Source: Chitinophaga agrisoli (GTDB lineage: Bacteria > Bacteroidota > Bacteroidia > Chitinophagales > Chitinophagaceae). Taken from it: 64,000 nucleotides of DNA. Below the pieces are notes generated by a model. It ran no database searches, had not been told where the DNA came from, and saw only the letters and a program-made list of their open reading frames with translations. The translations under genes were made by a program, and so were the position numbers. Each line of letters begins with the position of its first letter. The stretch's first letter is position 1. Positions 16,214-25,637 of this stretch are shown here, piece by piece. The DNA lies in contig NZ_VUOC01000004.1 in NCBI RefSeq assembly GCF_008386695.1, forward strand, positions 808,327-872,326. The letters are read 5' to 3'.

Positions 16214-17383
16214 ATGAAACTCATCAGCTCCCTTTTCGTATCCCTGCTTTTTGCCACAGGCGCCTATGCACAAGGAAAGTATACCATCACCGGTCAATTG
16301 ACCGGCATACCGGACAGCACTATTATTTCCCTTTTGCGGAACGATGGCAACGTATTAACCACCGTCAGTTCAGACACCATTAAAAACGGGGCATTTTCCT
16401 TTACCGGCAGCACGGATGAAACCGCTCTTTTTATGATCATGGGAAACAGCGAGGAGTTCCCTTCTGTGTGGCTGGACGTATGGGTAGCCCCCGGCGCTGT
16501 TATAAAAATAAGTGGCCATAACAAGCTCGTAAAGACCTGGCAGGTAGAAAGCCCGGTGAAAGAACAACAGGAAGTGACCCATTATACTGCCGCTACTGCT
16601 GCCTACCTGGATCAATGGCAGCAATTGACCATTGTACGCAAACAATTGTTTAGAGAAATACTTAAAGATAATATAAGCCCCGAACGGAAGAAACAGCTGA
16701 AAGCGGCCATAGATTCCGTAGACGCGAAGAGCAGCGCCGTCTCTACCCAGATCGAAACCAGGGAGATCGCCATCATGCAGCAAACGGCCGTTTCCACCAT
16801 CTGGCTGAAGAAGCTGAAAAATGTTGCCATAGACGCCAAATATGGGGACAAGCCAGCTTTGCGGGAACAGGCCATTATTTTATACAAGCGTCTTAACAAA
16901 CAGCAGCGGGCCAGTGTCACAGGCCAGGAGGTATACGTGTTACTATACCCCCCGGTGGTGGTGAAAAAAGGAGAAGCGCTGGCAGACGCTGATTTTAAGG
17001 ACCTGCAGGGCAAGCTACACCACCTGGCAGATTACAAAGGCAAATACCTGTTGCTGGATTTCTGGAGCGACGGCTGCGGCCCCTGTATTATGGCTATGCC
17101 GGAACTGAAGCAACTATCAGACTCCCTGAAGGATCAGCTAACCGTTATCAGCCTGAATGTAGATACAAAAAAACAGGTTTGGAAAGCAGGCTCTGAAAGA
17201 GAAGCCATCACCTGGATAAACCTAAGTGATGGCAAGGGTATGGCAGGTATTGCCGCCCGGTACGGGATCAATGGCATACCTCATTATGTAATGATCTCCC
17301 CCGAGGGGAAAATACTGGATACCTGGGTGGGCTATGAAAAAGGCAGTCTGCTGGCAAAAGTGCAGGCACACACTAAACGTTAG
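16214..17383 (+). CDS. Periplasmic TlpA-like thiol-disulfide protein with DUF4369
   Basis: 389 residues. A signal peptide (about 1-19, ending AYAQ) precedes a DUF4369 domain (about 22-110; KYTITGQLTGIPDSTIISLL), a helical linker (about 115-245) and a thioredoxin-like domain from about 255. The redox motif is CGPC at 288-291 within 'LLDFWSDGCGPC'; cis-proline is in 'GINGIPHYVMI'. It is expected to act in the periplasm as a disulfide reductant or isomerase. It lies 17 bases downstream of the ECF42 sigma gene, and ends two bases from the stop of the convergent flavoprotein gene. Confidence 0.9.
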   Translation: MKLISSLFVSLLFATGAYAQGKYTITGQLTGIPDSTIISLLRNDGNVLTTVSSDTIKNGAFSFTGSTDETALFMIMGNSEEFPSVWLDVWVAPGAVIKISGHNKLVKTWQVESPVKEQQEVTHYTAATAAYLDQWQQLTIVRKQLFREILKDNISPERKKQLKAAIDSVDAKSSAVSTQIETREIAIMQQTAVSTIWLKKLKNVAIDAKYGDKPALREQAIILYKRLNKQQRASVTGQEVYVLLYPPVVVKKGEALADADFKDLQGKLHHLADYKGKYLLLDFWSDGCGPCIMAMPELKQLSDSLKDQLTVISLNVDTKKQVWKAGSEREAITWINLSDGKGMAGIAARYGINGIPHYVMISPEGKILDTWVGYEKGSLLAKVQAHTKR

Positions 17384-17385
17384 CC

Positions 17386-19392
17386 TTATTTTTCAGCTGG
17401 TATAAACAACACGCCATCCGCTACTACCACGCCGGTGGCGTTTTTGTTAGAGATGGTCACGCTGGCAGTATTACCTGCCGGTAAGCTCATTTTCCCCAGG
17501 TGTACCCATTCACCCGTGGTTTGCCCGTTTACAGTGATCTCCTTCATGTTGATCAATACTTCTTTTTCGTGTTGGCCATCCGACAGCGTAACAGCGGTAG
17601 TTGGTGCAAGATCATTCATCTTAGGCAGCACATATGTGTATATATCGTAGCTACCGGCCTTTTTTATGGCAGGAATGAATTTTATTGATTTAGGCTCCTT
17701 ATTAACAGCGGAGTAATGGGCAGAAGGCCCATAGGTACCACCTTTTTTCAGGGACCATTTACCGGTCACCTGTACATGCGCACTATCGTCATTATCCACC
17801 AGTATTTCCGGCGTGGCGCCGTTCATCAATGGGTTGGCCGCCAGGAAGGCCTGTAACTTAGGCACATTTACCTGCTGTACGGAGCTATGTGCGTCTATTG
17901 CATAACTGGCGGCAATGGCGGCGGACTGACCCAGCACCATAAATACCGGCTCCATACGGATAGAACCGTAACCGATATGGCTGGCAGATAAACATACCGG
18001 TACCAGCAGGTTCTTACACTCGCTTTCTTTGGGGGTAAGCGCGCGATAGGCAATAGGATAAGGCCCTGCCCCGCCTTTTTCTACATCTCCCTCATTCTTG
18101 ACCATGCCGTTCATGACCAGGCGCTGCGTATTATGAGAGTCCATGCCGTAGGCCGCCATGCCAATACCATCCTGTACAATTTCTTTGCGTTCGCAGTTGG
18201 ATTGCGTCATTACGTATGCGCCTATCATACGGCGGGCTTCGCGGATGTACATTTGCGGGCTCCAGTTGCCATTATCCTGGTATTCATCTTTAGGATAACC
18301 CCAATCCAGCATAAACAGGCGGATGCTGTCCGGGATGCGGGGATCGTGGCCAATAAAGTAGAGCAGCCCCTTGTTATACAGCTCATGCTGTTTTTGTATA
18401 CGCGCACGGGTGGCATAATCGCCTTCCGGGTAGTCCCAGTTCATGCCTATCATATCTGTGGAGAAACCGCCGCCGTTGTTGATATCTGTTTTGTGATTAG
18501 GCATCAGGTCAAACTTCAGGATCTCGCGGATATCGTTCTGCGTATGCAGGCGGGCAATGTAACGCGGCAGCAGTTCGTACCGGGATGGATCATAATCTTC
18601 CGGACGGGTGATGGGAATACGGTTAGCCGGATCGTTGGTGAGACAGATCCGGAAATTATAGGCCTGCACGTGTTTATCGCCGCTGCCAATGGGCGCCAGC
18701 TTTGCGTTACTGATACCCCATAACAGCCCGCTGGATGGGTTGCCGGGTATCTTATACGGGTCTACGCCATCGGGTACCTGGTTGCCATGCTGCGGAACGG
18801 CAGGCGGCTGTACCTGTACACCGTTATAAGATTCATTATACACTGAGGAAGCCTCCCTCCCAACCATATAAGATACGCCGGCTTTTGCCATCAGGTCACC
18901 TTCATAGGAACAATCGATAAAAATAGCCGCGCGGACATCCGTGATCTTTTTCGTAGCCGGGTTCTCCAGCTTTATTGTTTGGATGATACCATTCTTTTTC
19001 TCCGCAGATACGATCCGGGATTCGAGCAGCACCGGCACATTCGCCTCGTGGATGTATTGCATAAACACATCTTCCGCCACATGCGGCTCAAAGATCCAGG
19101 CTTCGAACTGGCCGTAATGACGGCCTACCCGGCGGTAAAAATCCAGGCCCAGACCGGTTACCGCGTATTTGTTGCCAATATCAGTATACCCAAGGCCACC
19201 GGAGGACATGCCGCCCAGGCGCCGGCCCGGCTCTACCAGTAATACCGATTTACCCATTTTCTTTGCGGTATAGGCAGCTATTACGCCGCCGGAAGTACCG
19301 CCATAGATACATATGTCATATACCTGTTGCGCCCTGGCCGCTATTGCCACCGTAATGGCCAGCGCCAGCAGCGATAGATGTTTCTTTATCAT
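17386..19392 (-). CDS. Exported FAD-dependent oxidoreductase with golvesin/xanthan-lyase-like C-terminal domain
   Basis: 668 residues from the ATG at 19390-19392; an earlier in-frame ATG would overlap the MFS gene and put 20 residues before the signal peptide. Signal peptide 1-21 (no twin arginine), then a dinucleotide-binding fold (YGGTSGGVIAAYTAKKMGKS at 30-49) and 'GGMSSGGLGYTD', typical of the FAD_oxidored family (PF12831). Conserved 'DCSYEGDLMAKAG' and 'NFRICLT' follow, and 'GMNWDYPEGDYATR' is shared with the paralog at 22320-23924. The last ~90 residues ('GSYDIYTYVLPK ... TGEWVHLG.MSLPAG') resemble the carbohydrate-binding-like golvesin/xanthan-lyase domain. Last gene of the system 1 operon, 11 bases after the MFS stop. 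Substrate unknown; a periplasmic sugar or polyol oxidation is a guess. Confidence 0.85.
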   Translation of the reverse strand: MIKKHLSLLALAITVAIAARAQQVYDICIYGGTSGGVIAAYTAKKMGKSVLLVEPGRRLGGMSSGGLGYTDIGNKYAVTGLGLDFYRRVGRHYGQFEAWIFEPHVAEDVFMQYIHEANVPVLLESRIVSAEKKNGIIQTIKLENPATKKITDVRAAIFIDCSYEGDLMAKAGVSYMVGREASSVYNESYNGVQVQPPAVPQHGNQVPDGVDPYKIPGNPSSGLLWGISNAKLAPIGSGDKHVQAYNFRICLTNDPANRIPITRPEDYDPSRYELLPRYIARLHTQNDIREILKFDLMPNHKTDINNGGGFSTDMIGMNWDYPEGDYATRARIQKQHELYNKGLLYFIGHDPRIPDSIRLFMLDWGYPKDEYQDNGNWSPQMYIREARRMIGAYVMTQSNCERKEIVQDGIGMAAYGMDSHNTQRLVMNGMVKNEGDVEKGGAGPYPIAYRALTPKESECKNLLVPVCLSASHIGYGSIRMEPVFMVLGQSAAIAASYAIDAHSSVQQVNVPKLQAFLAANPLMNGATPEILVDNDDSAHVQVTGKWSLKKGGTYGPSAHYSAVNKEPKSIKFIPAIKKAGSYDIYTYVLPKMNDLAPTTAVTLSDGQHEKEVLINMKEITVNGQTTGEWVHLGKMSLPAGNTASVTISNKNATGVVVADGVLFIPAEK

Positions 19393-19403
19393 GATGATGC
19401 TTT

Positions 19404-20627
19404 TTATTCTGAATAGTTCAGGTCTTTGGAAAAGGTTTCTTCCATTTTCCATACCGCCAGCAATGCGAGCGTTATGGTGGTAATACCTACAATACCGGCC
19501 GCGCCGGTAATACCGGTATGCGTTTTTAACAGCAGGAAAGCCGGCGTAAATATGTTCACGCTACCGCGTACAAAATTGGGTACCGTAGTGGCCACGGTGG
19601 CGCGCAGGTTGGTACCAAATTGCTCCGCCGCAATGGTAACAAACAATGCCCAATAGCCGATGGCATATCCCAGCAGCAGGCAAAGCGCGTAGAACAACAT
19701 GACGCTTTGGGTGCGTTGTACCAGGTACAGGCCTATGGCCAGGCAGGTGAGCAATACGAACACCAGCACCGCTTTGCGGCGGCTGTGCAGGTACTGGCTT
19801 AAAAGGCCGCTGCTCATATCACCTAATGAAAGGCCTATATAACAGCACATCACGGCTTTACCGGCCAGTACCGGTTCCACCAGGCCAACGGCCTTACCAA
19901 ATTCCGGTGAGAAGGTGATGAGGATACCGATCACAAACCAGATAGGCAAGCCTATCATAATACAGCGCAGGTATTTGAAAAAGATCTTACGGGAACGGAA
20001 GAGGGCGAAGAAATTACCGCGCGGTTTGTTCTCCTGTTTTACCTGTTTAAAAATGCCGGACTCAAATACATTAAAGCGCAGCACCAATAGCGCCAGGCCT
20101 AGTCCGCCGCCAATAAAATAGGCGATCTTCCAGTTAAAGAGGTCTGCTACGAAATACGCCAGCACAGCGCCCAGCACACCTACGGAGGCAACGATGGTAG
20201 TGCCATAACCGCGTATCTCTTTTGGCAGGATCTCTGCTACCAGGGTAATACCTGCGCCCAGCTCCCCTGCCAGGCCTACGCCGGCGACGAAACGCAGCAT
20301 GGCGTATTGATCTACGGTGGTAACAAAACCGTTGATGATGTTGGCCAGCGAGTATAATAAGATGGAGCCGAATAATACGGACAAACGGCCTTTCCTGTCC
20401 CCTATCACGCCCCATAATATGCCGCCCAGCAACATACCGGCCATTTGCATATTAATGAGGTACATACCTTGCTCCATTAACTGGTTATCTGCTACCTGTA
20501 ATGCTTTGAGGCTGGGTATGCGCACAATGCTGAAGAGCAGCAGGTCGTAGATATCCACGAAATACCCCAGGGCCGCAACGATTACAGGAATGGACAGTAA
20601 GTGTTTTGCTTTTGTGTCTTTAGTCAT
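19404..20627 (-). CDS. Major facilitator superfamily transporter
   Basis: 407 residues with about 12 hydrophobic segments. Visible MFS signatures are 'GGILWGVIGDRKGRLSVLFGS' (motif A between helices 2 and 3) and 'RFVAGVGLAGELGAGITLVAEILPKEIRG' in helices 4-5, the pattern of the sugar/organic-acid porters that include metabolite:H+ symporters. Its start codon overlaps the end of the GxGYxYP gene by eight bases (ATGACTAA), so the two are translationally coupled. It would carry the product of the periplasmic steps of system 1 across the inner membrane. Substrate not identifiable; a monosaccharide, sugar acid or oxidised derivative fits the context. Confidence 0.88.
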   Translation of the reverse strand: MTKDTKAKHLLSIPVIVAALGYFVDIYDLLLFSIVRIPSLKALQVADNQLMEQGMYLINMQMAGMLLGGILWGVIGDRKGRLSVLFGSILLYSLANIINGFVTTVDQYAMLRFVAGVGLAGELGAGITLVAEILPKEIRGYGTTIVASVGVLGAVLAYFVADLFNWKIAYFIGGGLGLALLVLRFNVFESGIFKQVKQENKPRGNFFALFRSRKIFFKYLRCIMIGLPIWFVIGILITFSPEFGKAVGLVEPVLAGKAVMCCYIGLSLGDMSSGLLSQYLHSRRKAVLVFVLLTCLAIGLYLVQRTQSVMLFYALCLLLGYAIGYWALFVTIAAEQFGTNLRATVATTVPNFVRGSVNIFTPAFLLLKTHTGITGAAGIVGITTITLALLAVWKMEETFSKDLNYSE

Positions 20628-22311
20628 GGTAGATAGTAGTCAATAACTTTCGTGTATCTGTTGGGTTATGTTGCATACGCATGCGCCATAACAGCTCTTC
20701 CAGTGACACCAGTTGGGTGTTGTGGTCAATCTGGTCTTTGGTCCAGCGGACAGGCGTAACGCCTCTGTTGCCCGTTTTTGTGCCCTTTATGAGGCCCTGG
20801 TGCCCGGTACTATCGCTAAAGCGTGACCATGCATGTACGATGGTCCAGCTAAAGGCGGGATCATCCTTGCCAGATGAACGGCTGTCTTCATTGATCCAGC
20901 CGGCCAGCGCTGTTGGATTACCGGAGCCTGGTTTTGGCAGATTGGCCCATAGCTGGTATTTGCAGGTTACTACGGGGATCTCTATCCCCTGTTTGTTCTT
21001 CACCCAGAATACCTTTCCATAGCCGCTGTTATAAGGGGAGTATTGTACGGCTATCATGCCCGTAAGCCCGTCTATTTCTTCCGCATAGATGTGGTAGGCC
21101 TCCATGGCTGCCGGGCTATTCAGATCACGGCAAATGAACCCGAATACTTTAGCCCCGCTGCGTTGCATTTGCTCATTGATCATGGCGGCATAACGACGGA
21201 GCAGTTTTGCCGGCTCCGGGCGGGACTGAGCAAAAAGGTCCGGGTAGTAATAACCGCCGCCGTACTCCACCACGGAGGTGTGCGCAGGTTGGGTCTTTAC
21301 CAGTGTGTTATATACATCGCTGCCGGCCTGGGAAAGATTGGCCAGGCAGGTAGTGAATGACATAGGGATCACCGCATTATCCGGGCTGGCCCAATAATCC
21401 CTTTCATGGAGGAAACCGCTAAAAGCCCATTGCATATTATCGCCATCGCTCATTACAAAAGCGTGATAGTTGCCGGTCTTTTTCCAGTTGATGGTCCGCG
21501 GGTTCAGCGAGCGTACCTGTGGCAACGGGCCTGCAGCAGGGATGGATAACAGCGCTAAGTTCATACACCAGTCAGACGCGGTATTGATCAGGCCATAACG
21601 GGTACAGGGCGCTATATGTTTAAACTCCTCTCCTTTGTTCCAGCCAATTACCGGAGAGAGGGGCGCTACCCAATTAAGGATGGTGTTCAATAAACTATCT
21701 ACCCCATAATACACCATGCTTTTATGCGCAATAGCATAATCCCGGTTATTGGAGAATGCAGGATTGGCAATGACCAGCAGCCGGTTATTCAATTGTGGCA
21801 GTAATGCATTGACAGCAGCGACATCCAGGTTAGCGGCGGTAGCATCGAAGAGTTTTGACAGCCCTTTAGCTTGCGCCTGCGCTTCCTGGCTTACATCTAC
21901 TAATATGCCTTTCTTCAACGCTGCATATATAGTGGCCAGGTTGATGGAATTATCTGCCTGGCGGCCATCGTACAAGATATATCCTTTAATGATGCCCCTG
22001 ATCTTATAGCGGTCCACCAGTTGCCAGACGTTGAATTGGCCGGCCATTTTGGCCTTTAAGCGCTTAACCAGCGCGTGGTAATATTGCTGGTAATCCGGGT
22101 TAGCGGTCTGGATCCATACGCCTTCTGTGGACAGGCCTTCGTTAAGGGCCTGTGCTGCCAGTCCGGTTATGGACTGTGCCAGGTTCATTTCACGTATATC
22201 GGTTGTATGCTGGATACGGACGGTGACGATGGTTTCCGGTGGCTTTTGTTCCGGCCACCAGCCAGCATGGGCCGGCAGCCAGAACAGCGCCAATAAAAGG
22301 GCAGCTCTCAT
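20620..22311 (-). CDS. GxGYxYP family putative glycoside hydrolase, exported
   Basis: 563 residues. Signal peptide 1-16 (MRAALLLALFWLPAHA). The family-naming motif GxGYxYP is present as GGGYYYP at 351-357, after 'HAFVMSDGDNMQWAF' and 'PMSFTTCLANLSQAG'. The N-terminal ~230 residues correspond to the domain that usually accompanies it. The family (PF14323) is annotated as a putative glycoside hydrolase without a proven reaction. The ATG at 22309-22311, directly before the signal peptide, is chosen; a TTG four codons earlier would overlap the previous gene by four bases. It sits between two flavoprotein genes and the MFS gene in the system 1 operon, so it probably processes an imported or surface-bound glycan fragment. 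Confidence 0.85.
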   Translation of the reverse strand: MRAALLLALFWLPAHAGWWPEQKPPETIVTVRIQHTTDIREMNLAQSITGLAAQALNEGLSTEGVWIQTANPDYQQYYHALVKRLKAKMAGQFNVWQLVDRYKIRGIIKGYILYDGRQADNSINLATIYAALKKGILVDVSQEAQAQAKGLSKLFDATAANLDVAAVNALLPQLNNRLLVIANPAFSNNRDYAIAHKSMVYYGVDSLLNTILNWVAPLSPVIGWNKGEEFKHIAPCTRYGLINTASDWCMNLALLSIPAAGPLPQVRSLNPRTINWKKTGNYHAFVMSDGDNMQWAFSGFLHERDYWASPDNAVIPMSFTTCLANLSQAGSDVYNTLVKTQPAHTSVVEYGGGYYYPDLFAQSRPEPAKLLRRYAAMINEQMQRSGAKVFGFICRDLNSPAAMEAYHIYAEEIDGLTGMIAVQYSPYNSGYGKVFWVKNKQGIEIPVVTCKYQLWANLPKPGSGNPTALAGWINEDSRSSGKDDPAFSWTIVHAWSRFSDSTGHQGLIKGTKTGNRGVTPVRWTKDQIDHNTQLVSLEELLWRMRMQHNPTDTRKLLTTIYHD

Positions 22312-22319
22312 TTTATCTA

Positions 22320-23924
22320 TCAATCTATCGATGCGGGTGTGGGCAGGTCGCTCACGGATTTGATCTTTGATTCCAGTTTAACGCCCTGTGCCGCCAGTGC
22401 GGCGCCCAGTGCTTTTGTATCTACATCCTGTACGGCTTTATTGCCTTTTACTGCCAGGGCAGCTGCTTCGCCGGCGGCCTGTCCCATGATCATGTATTGC
22501 GGCTCCATACGGATGGTGGCATATACCACATGGCTGGCGGAGATACATACGGTTACCAGCAGATTGGCTGCCTCTTTTCTTTTTGGCAACAGCACACGAT
22601 AAGGGATCTGGTAAGGGATGTGTTTCATACGTTCCGGCTCTGTGCGTTGCAGGCCACCTTCGTATTTAAGGATGCCTTTTTCATTGGCATAGCCCTGCAC
22701 GCGGTGCACATCCAGGCCATAAGAGCCCAGGCCAATGGGATCAGGTTTCTGCAGCTCCTCCACCACATCCTTTTGGACCATCACCCAGTCTCCGGTCATA
22801 CGGCGGGCTTCGCGCACATATAGCTCATAAGGCCAGTTGTTGTTGTCTGTGAATTCGTCTTTTGATAAACCCCATTGGTTAAATACCTGGCGGAATGCTT
22901 CCGGTAAACGGGGATCATTGGCCAGGAAATACACATAACCCATCACGTAGTTGATATGGTCCTGCCAGATCTCTGCGCGGCGTTTATAAGACCCATCCGG
23001 GTAATCCCAGTTGCCACCTACATAGTCTGCGGAGTTCAAGTCTACTTTACTATTGGGGATCTTGCCCATACCGGGAAAGAGTTTGGCCGCAGCGGCTGCC
23101 GCACCCAGCTTTTCGATAGCGTCCATCGTAGACGTATACAGCTCCGTATAACGGACCGGATCGTACTGCGTGGGTTTGGGATAGGGTACCTTATTAGCCG
23201 GGTTATTGGTGAGGGAAAGACGGAAATTATAGGACTGCGTTTTCTTATCCCCATCGCCTACATGACCGGGAGCGGCCGGTAATATGCCTGGCAGCAATTT
23301 GCCATTCTCATAGGCGGAACGGAAACCAGCGCCATCACGGATACCGGCGGAATATTCATCATACTGTTTTTGCGCTTCGCGGCCTACGATATAGGACACG
23401 CCGGCAAAGGCCATGAGATCACCCTCATAAGTAGCATCAATGAATACTTTTGCGGTAAAGGCAGCGCCATTCTCCATGGTGATCTCCGTGATCCTGCCGT
23501 CTTTCTTTTTCACGCCGCCTTTTTCTTTGAGCCGGTGTTGCAGGAATACGGTCACTTTGGCTTCATGGAGCATATCGTTCAGCATTTGCTCTGCCACATG
23601 CGGTTCCGGGAACCAGGCCAGCGTATCTTTTAAGCCGTAGTATTTACCACAGCGCCGGTACAGCTCTTTTGCATAACCGCCAATTACATCTTTACGGCCC
23701 AGGTCTGTAGCGGATAAACCACCGGATACCATACCGCCTACATGTTGTTTAGGCTCTATAAGGGCTACCTGTAAGCCATCCCTGGCGGCAGTGATGGCGG
23801 CCATAACGCCGGATGCGGTGCCGCCGTACACTACCACATCATACTGTTGCTGCCTGTTTGCCGCCTGTACGAAAAGCGGCAGCATCATACATAGGGCCAG
23901 TCTGATCAAAACACGTTTTTGCAT
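22320..23924 (-). CDS. Exported FAD-dependent oxidoreductase (PF12831-like)
   Basis: 534 residues with a signal peptide (1-21, ending VQAAN, without a twin-arginine motif). It has the same order of motifs as its larger paralog at 17386-19392: [54 protein letters not shown], '[14 protein letters not shown]', '[17 protein letters not shown]' and a final '[22 protein letters not shown]'. It lacks the golvesin-like tail. Third gene of the system 1 operon, two bases after the susD stop. Two non-identical copies in one operon suggest two successive oxidations or two related substrates. FAD loading of an exported, Sec-type flavoprotein is unusual and deserves attention. Confidence 0.85.
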   Translation of the reverse strand: MQKRVLIRLALCMMLPLFVQAANRQQQYDVVVYGGTASGVMAAITAARDGLQVALIEPKQHVGGMVSGGLSATDLGRKDVIGGYAKELYRRCGKYYGLKDTLAWFPEPHVAEQMLNDMLHEAKVTVFLQHRLKEKGGVKKKDGRITEITMENGAAFTAKVFIDATYEGDLMAFAGVSYIVGREAQKQYDEYSAGIRDGAGFRSAYENGKLLPGILPAAPGHVGDGDKKTQSYNFRLSLTNNPANKVPYPKPTQYDPVRYTELYTSTMDAIEKLGAAAAAAKLFPGMGKIPNSKVDLNSADYVGGNWDYPDGSYKRRAEIWQDHINYVMGYVYFLANDPRLPEAFRQVFNQWGLSKDEFTDNNNWPYELYVREARRMTGDWVMVQKDVVEELQKPDPIGLGSYGLDVHRVQGYANEKGILKYEGGLQRTEPERMKHIPYQIPYRVLLPKRKEAANLLVTVCISASHVVYATIRMEPQYMIMGQAAGEAAALAVKGNKAVQDVDTKALGAALAAQGVKLESKIKSVSDLPTPASID

Positions 23925-23926
23925 TA

Positions 23927-25630
23927 TCAGTAATTTGGATTTTGTTTAAAGTTCTCTTTGTTGGTGGATAGGTCTATCTCCGACTGCGGGATCGGGAACA
24001 GGTAATGTTTTGCCGGGTCAAAGCTGGTTCCGGTGTTCACGATCTTTGTATCCGCCGGGTCGCGTGTTTTTTTGAGGAAGGTCTCGAACTTACCCGTACG
24101 AGCCAGGTCAAACCAGCGCTGGAACTCAAAACATAACTCGCGGGCACGTTCCATCAGTATTTCATCAATGGTGATATCTGCCGCGGTATAGTCATTAAAT
24201 CCAGGTGTTTGCGCTGCTGTGACAGGCTGACCTGCAGCATCCAGGCCGCGGGCACGTTGCCTTACGCGGTTAATGGCTGCCAGACCTTCTGCGGAGATAG
24301 TCCCGTTCTTTTTATAATCTGCTTCTGCAAACATGAGCAGCACATCTGCAAAACGGAGAATGATCACATTATTGGGACAGTTGGAGTACAGGTATTGGGA
24401 AGTGGTTTTCCATGAATCTCCCCACCGGTACTTCGTCATGCCGCAGCGGCCCATGATCGTTTGGTTATAGACATCAGGCGTATATGGAGCGCTCCAGATA
24501 TAGGTAAGCTTTGAAGGCGCGTTGTTAGCGATGTTGATCAGTGAGTCTGTAAGGTTCCATACCCTTCTCTTATCATAGTCTACCGCATTGGGACTGGCCT
24601 TGTAGTAAGTATAGAACTTAGGCACATATACCAGGTTGGTAACGCCTGCCATGGAATTGGTATAATACGGCGGATTACCATTCACGGTGCCCCCGGTGGC
24701 CGCCATACCATACTCTTTGGTCCATTGGGTGCCATAGGGCACTATTGGACTGAACTGCAGCTCAAACAGGGATTCTTTATTGACGTTCTTGTTCTCTATC
24801 TTAAACACATCACCATATACCGGCAGCAGGTCTGCGCCGCTGTTATCCTTTACATCTTTCAGGGTCTCCCAGGCCTTTGCATACAGCTCCGGTACGCCAG
24901 TGGCAATCTCCTTATAACCATCTACCTTGCCCAGCTGTTTAGACATGGCGGTTTCCTTGGCGGAGGCCATGGTGAGATACACCTTGCCCAACAAGGTTTT
25001 GGCAGCCCAGTGATTAACATGCCCATTATTTGTTTTTTGTGTGGTAAGGATACCATCCTGCGCGGCGAATGTGAGATCGCTGAGGATAAAATCATACACC
25101 TCTTTGAGTGGACGGCGCGTCAGCCCATAATCAAACTTGCCAGAGATAGGCGCGTCTATAATGGGCAGGTCGCCAAATGCCTGCACCAGCCGGAAGTACA
25201 CAAAGGCGCGAATAAAACGTGCTTCGCCAATGACCACGTTACGGTCCGCATCTGAAATACCGGTCACTTTGGCGGCCGCGCTGATAATGGTATTCGCCCT
25301 GGCGGCAATTTCGTAGTGACGGGTCCAATATTCATAAATGGCGCCTTCGCTTACGGAAAAAGTATAGCGGTCAAAATTGAAGCGTACGCCGGAGGTGCCT
25401 TTGAACATGGCCTCATCCGTGCCCAGCTGTGTCATGAACAGGGGCGTATTGGTATATACGCCAAACAGGTCTTTGGCAGAGGAGTACATGCCTACAATGC
25501 CGGCATCGAGCGTGGTCTTATCTACAAAAAAGTTATCTGCTGTATATTGGCTTTGCGGTTTCTCTTCCAGGAATTTCTTACAGGAAGTGAGCAGGAAGAT
25601 ACCGGCCAAAATGATAATGGCTGTTCTCAT
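23927..25630 (-). CDS. SusD/RagB family outer-membrane lipoprotein (system 1)
   Basis: 567 residues. Lipobox LLTSC at about 13-17 gives a lipidated N-terminus for surface display. The SusD pattern is clear: '[18 protein letters not shown]', a TPR-like '[23 protein letters not shown]' and the terminal '[17 protein letters not shown] ... [12 protein letters not shown]'. It should form the lid over the SusC transporter encoded seven bases upstream and determine substrate binding. Ligand class cannot be read from the sequence. Confidence 0.95.
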   Translation of the reverse strand: MRTAIIILAGIFLLTSCKKFLEEKPQSQYTADNFFVDKTTLDAGIVGMYSSAKDLFGVYTNTPLFMTQLGTDEAMFKGTSGVRFNFDRYTFSVSEGAIYEYWTRHYEIAARANTIISAAAKVTGISDADRNVVIGEARFIRAFVYFRLVQAFGDLPIIDAPISGKFDYGLTRRPLKEVYDFILSDLTFAAQDGILTTQKTNNGHVNHWAAKTLLGKVYLTMASAKETAMSKQLGKVDGYKEIATGVPELYAKAWETLKDVKDNSGADLLPVYGDVFKIENKNVNKESLFELQFSPIVPYGTQWTKEYGMAATGGTVNGNPPYYTNSMAGVTNLVYVPKFYTYYKASPNAVDYDKRRVWNLTDSLINIANNAPSKLTYIWSAPYTPDVYNQTIMGRCGMTKYRWGDSWKTTSQYLYSNCPNNVIILRFADVLLMFAEADYKKNGTISAEGLAAINRVRQRARGLDAAGQPVTAAQTPGFNDYTAADITIDEILMERARELCFEFQRWFDLARTGKFETFLKKTRDPADTKIVNTGTSFDPAKHYLFPIPQSEIDLSTNKENFKQNPNY

Positions 25631-25637
25631 AACGGAA

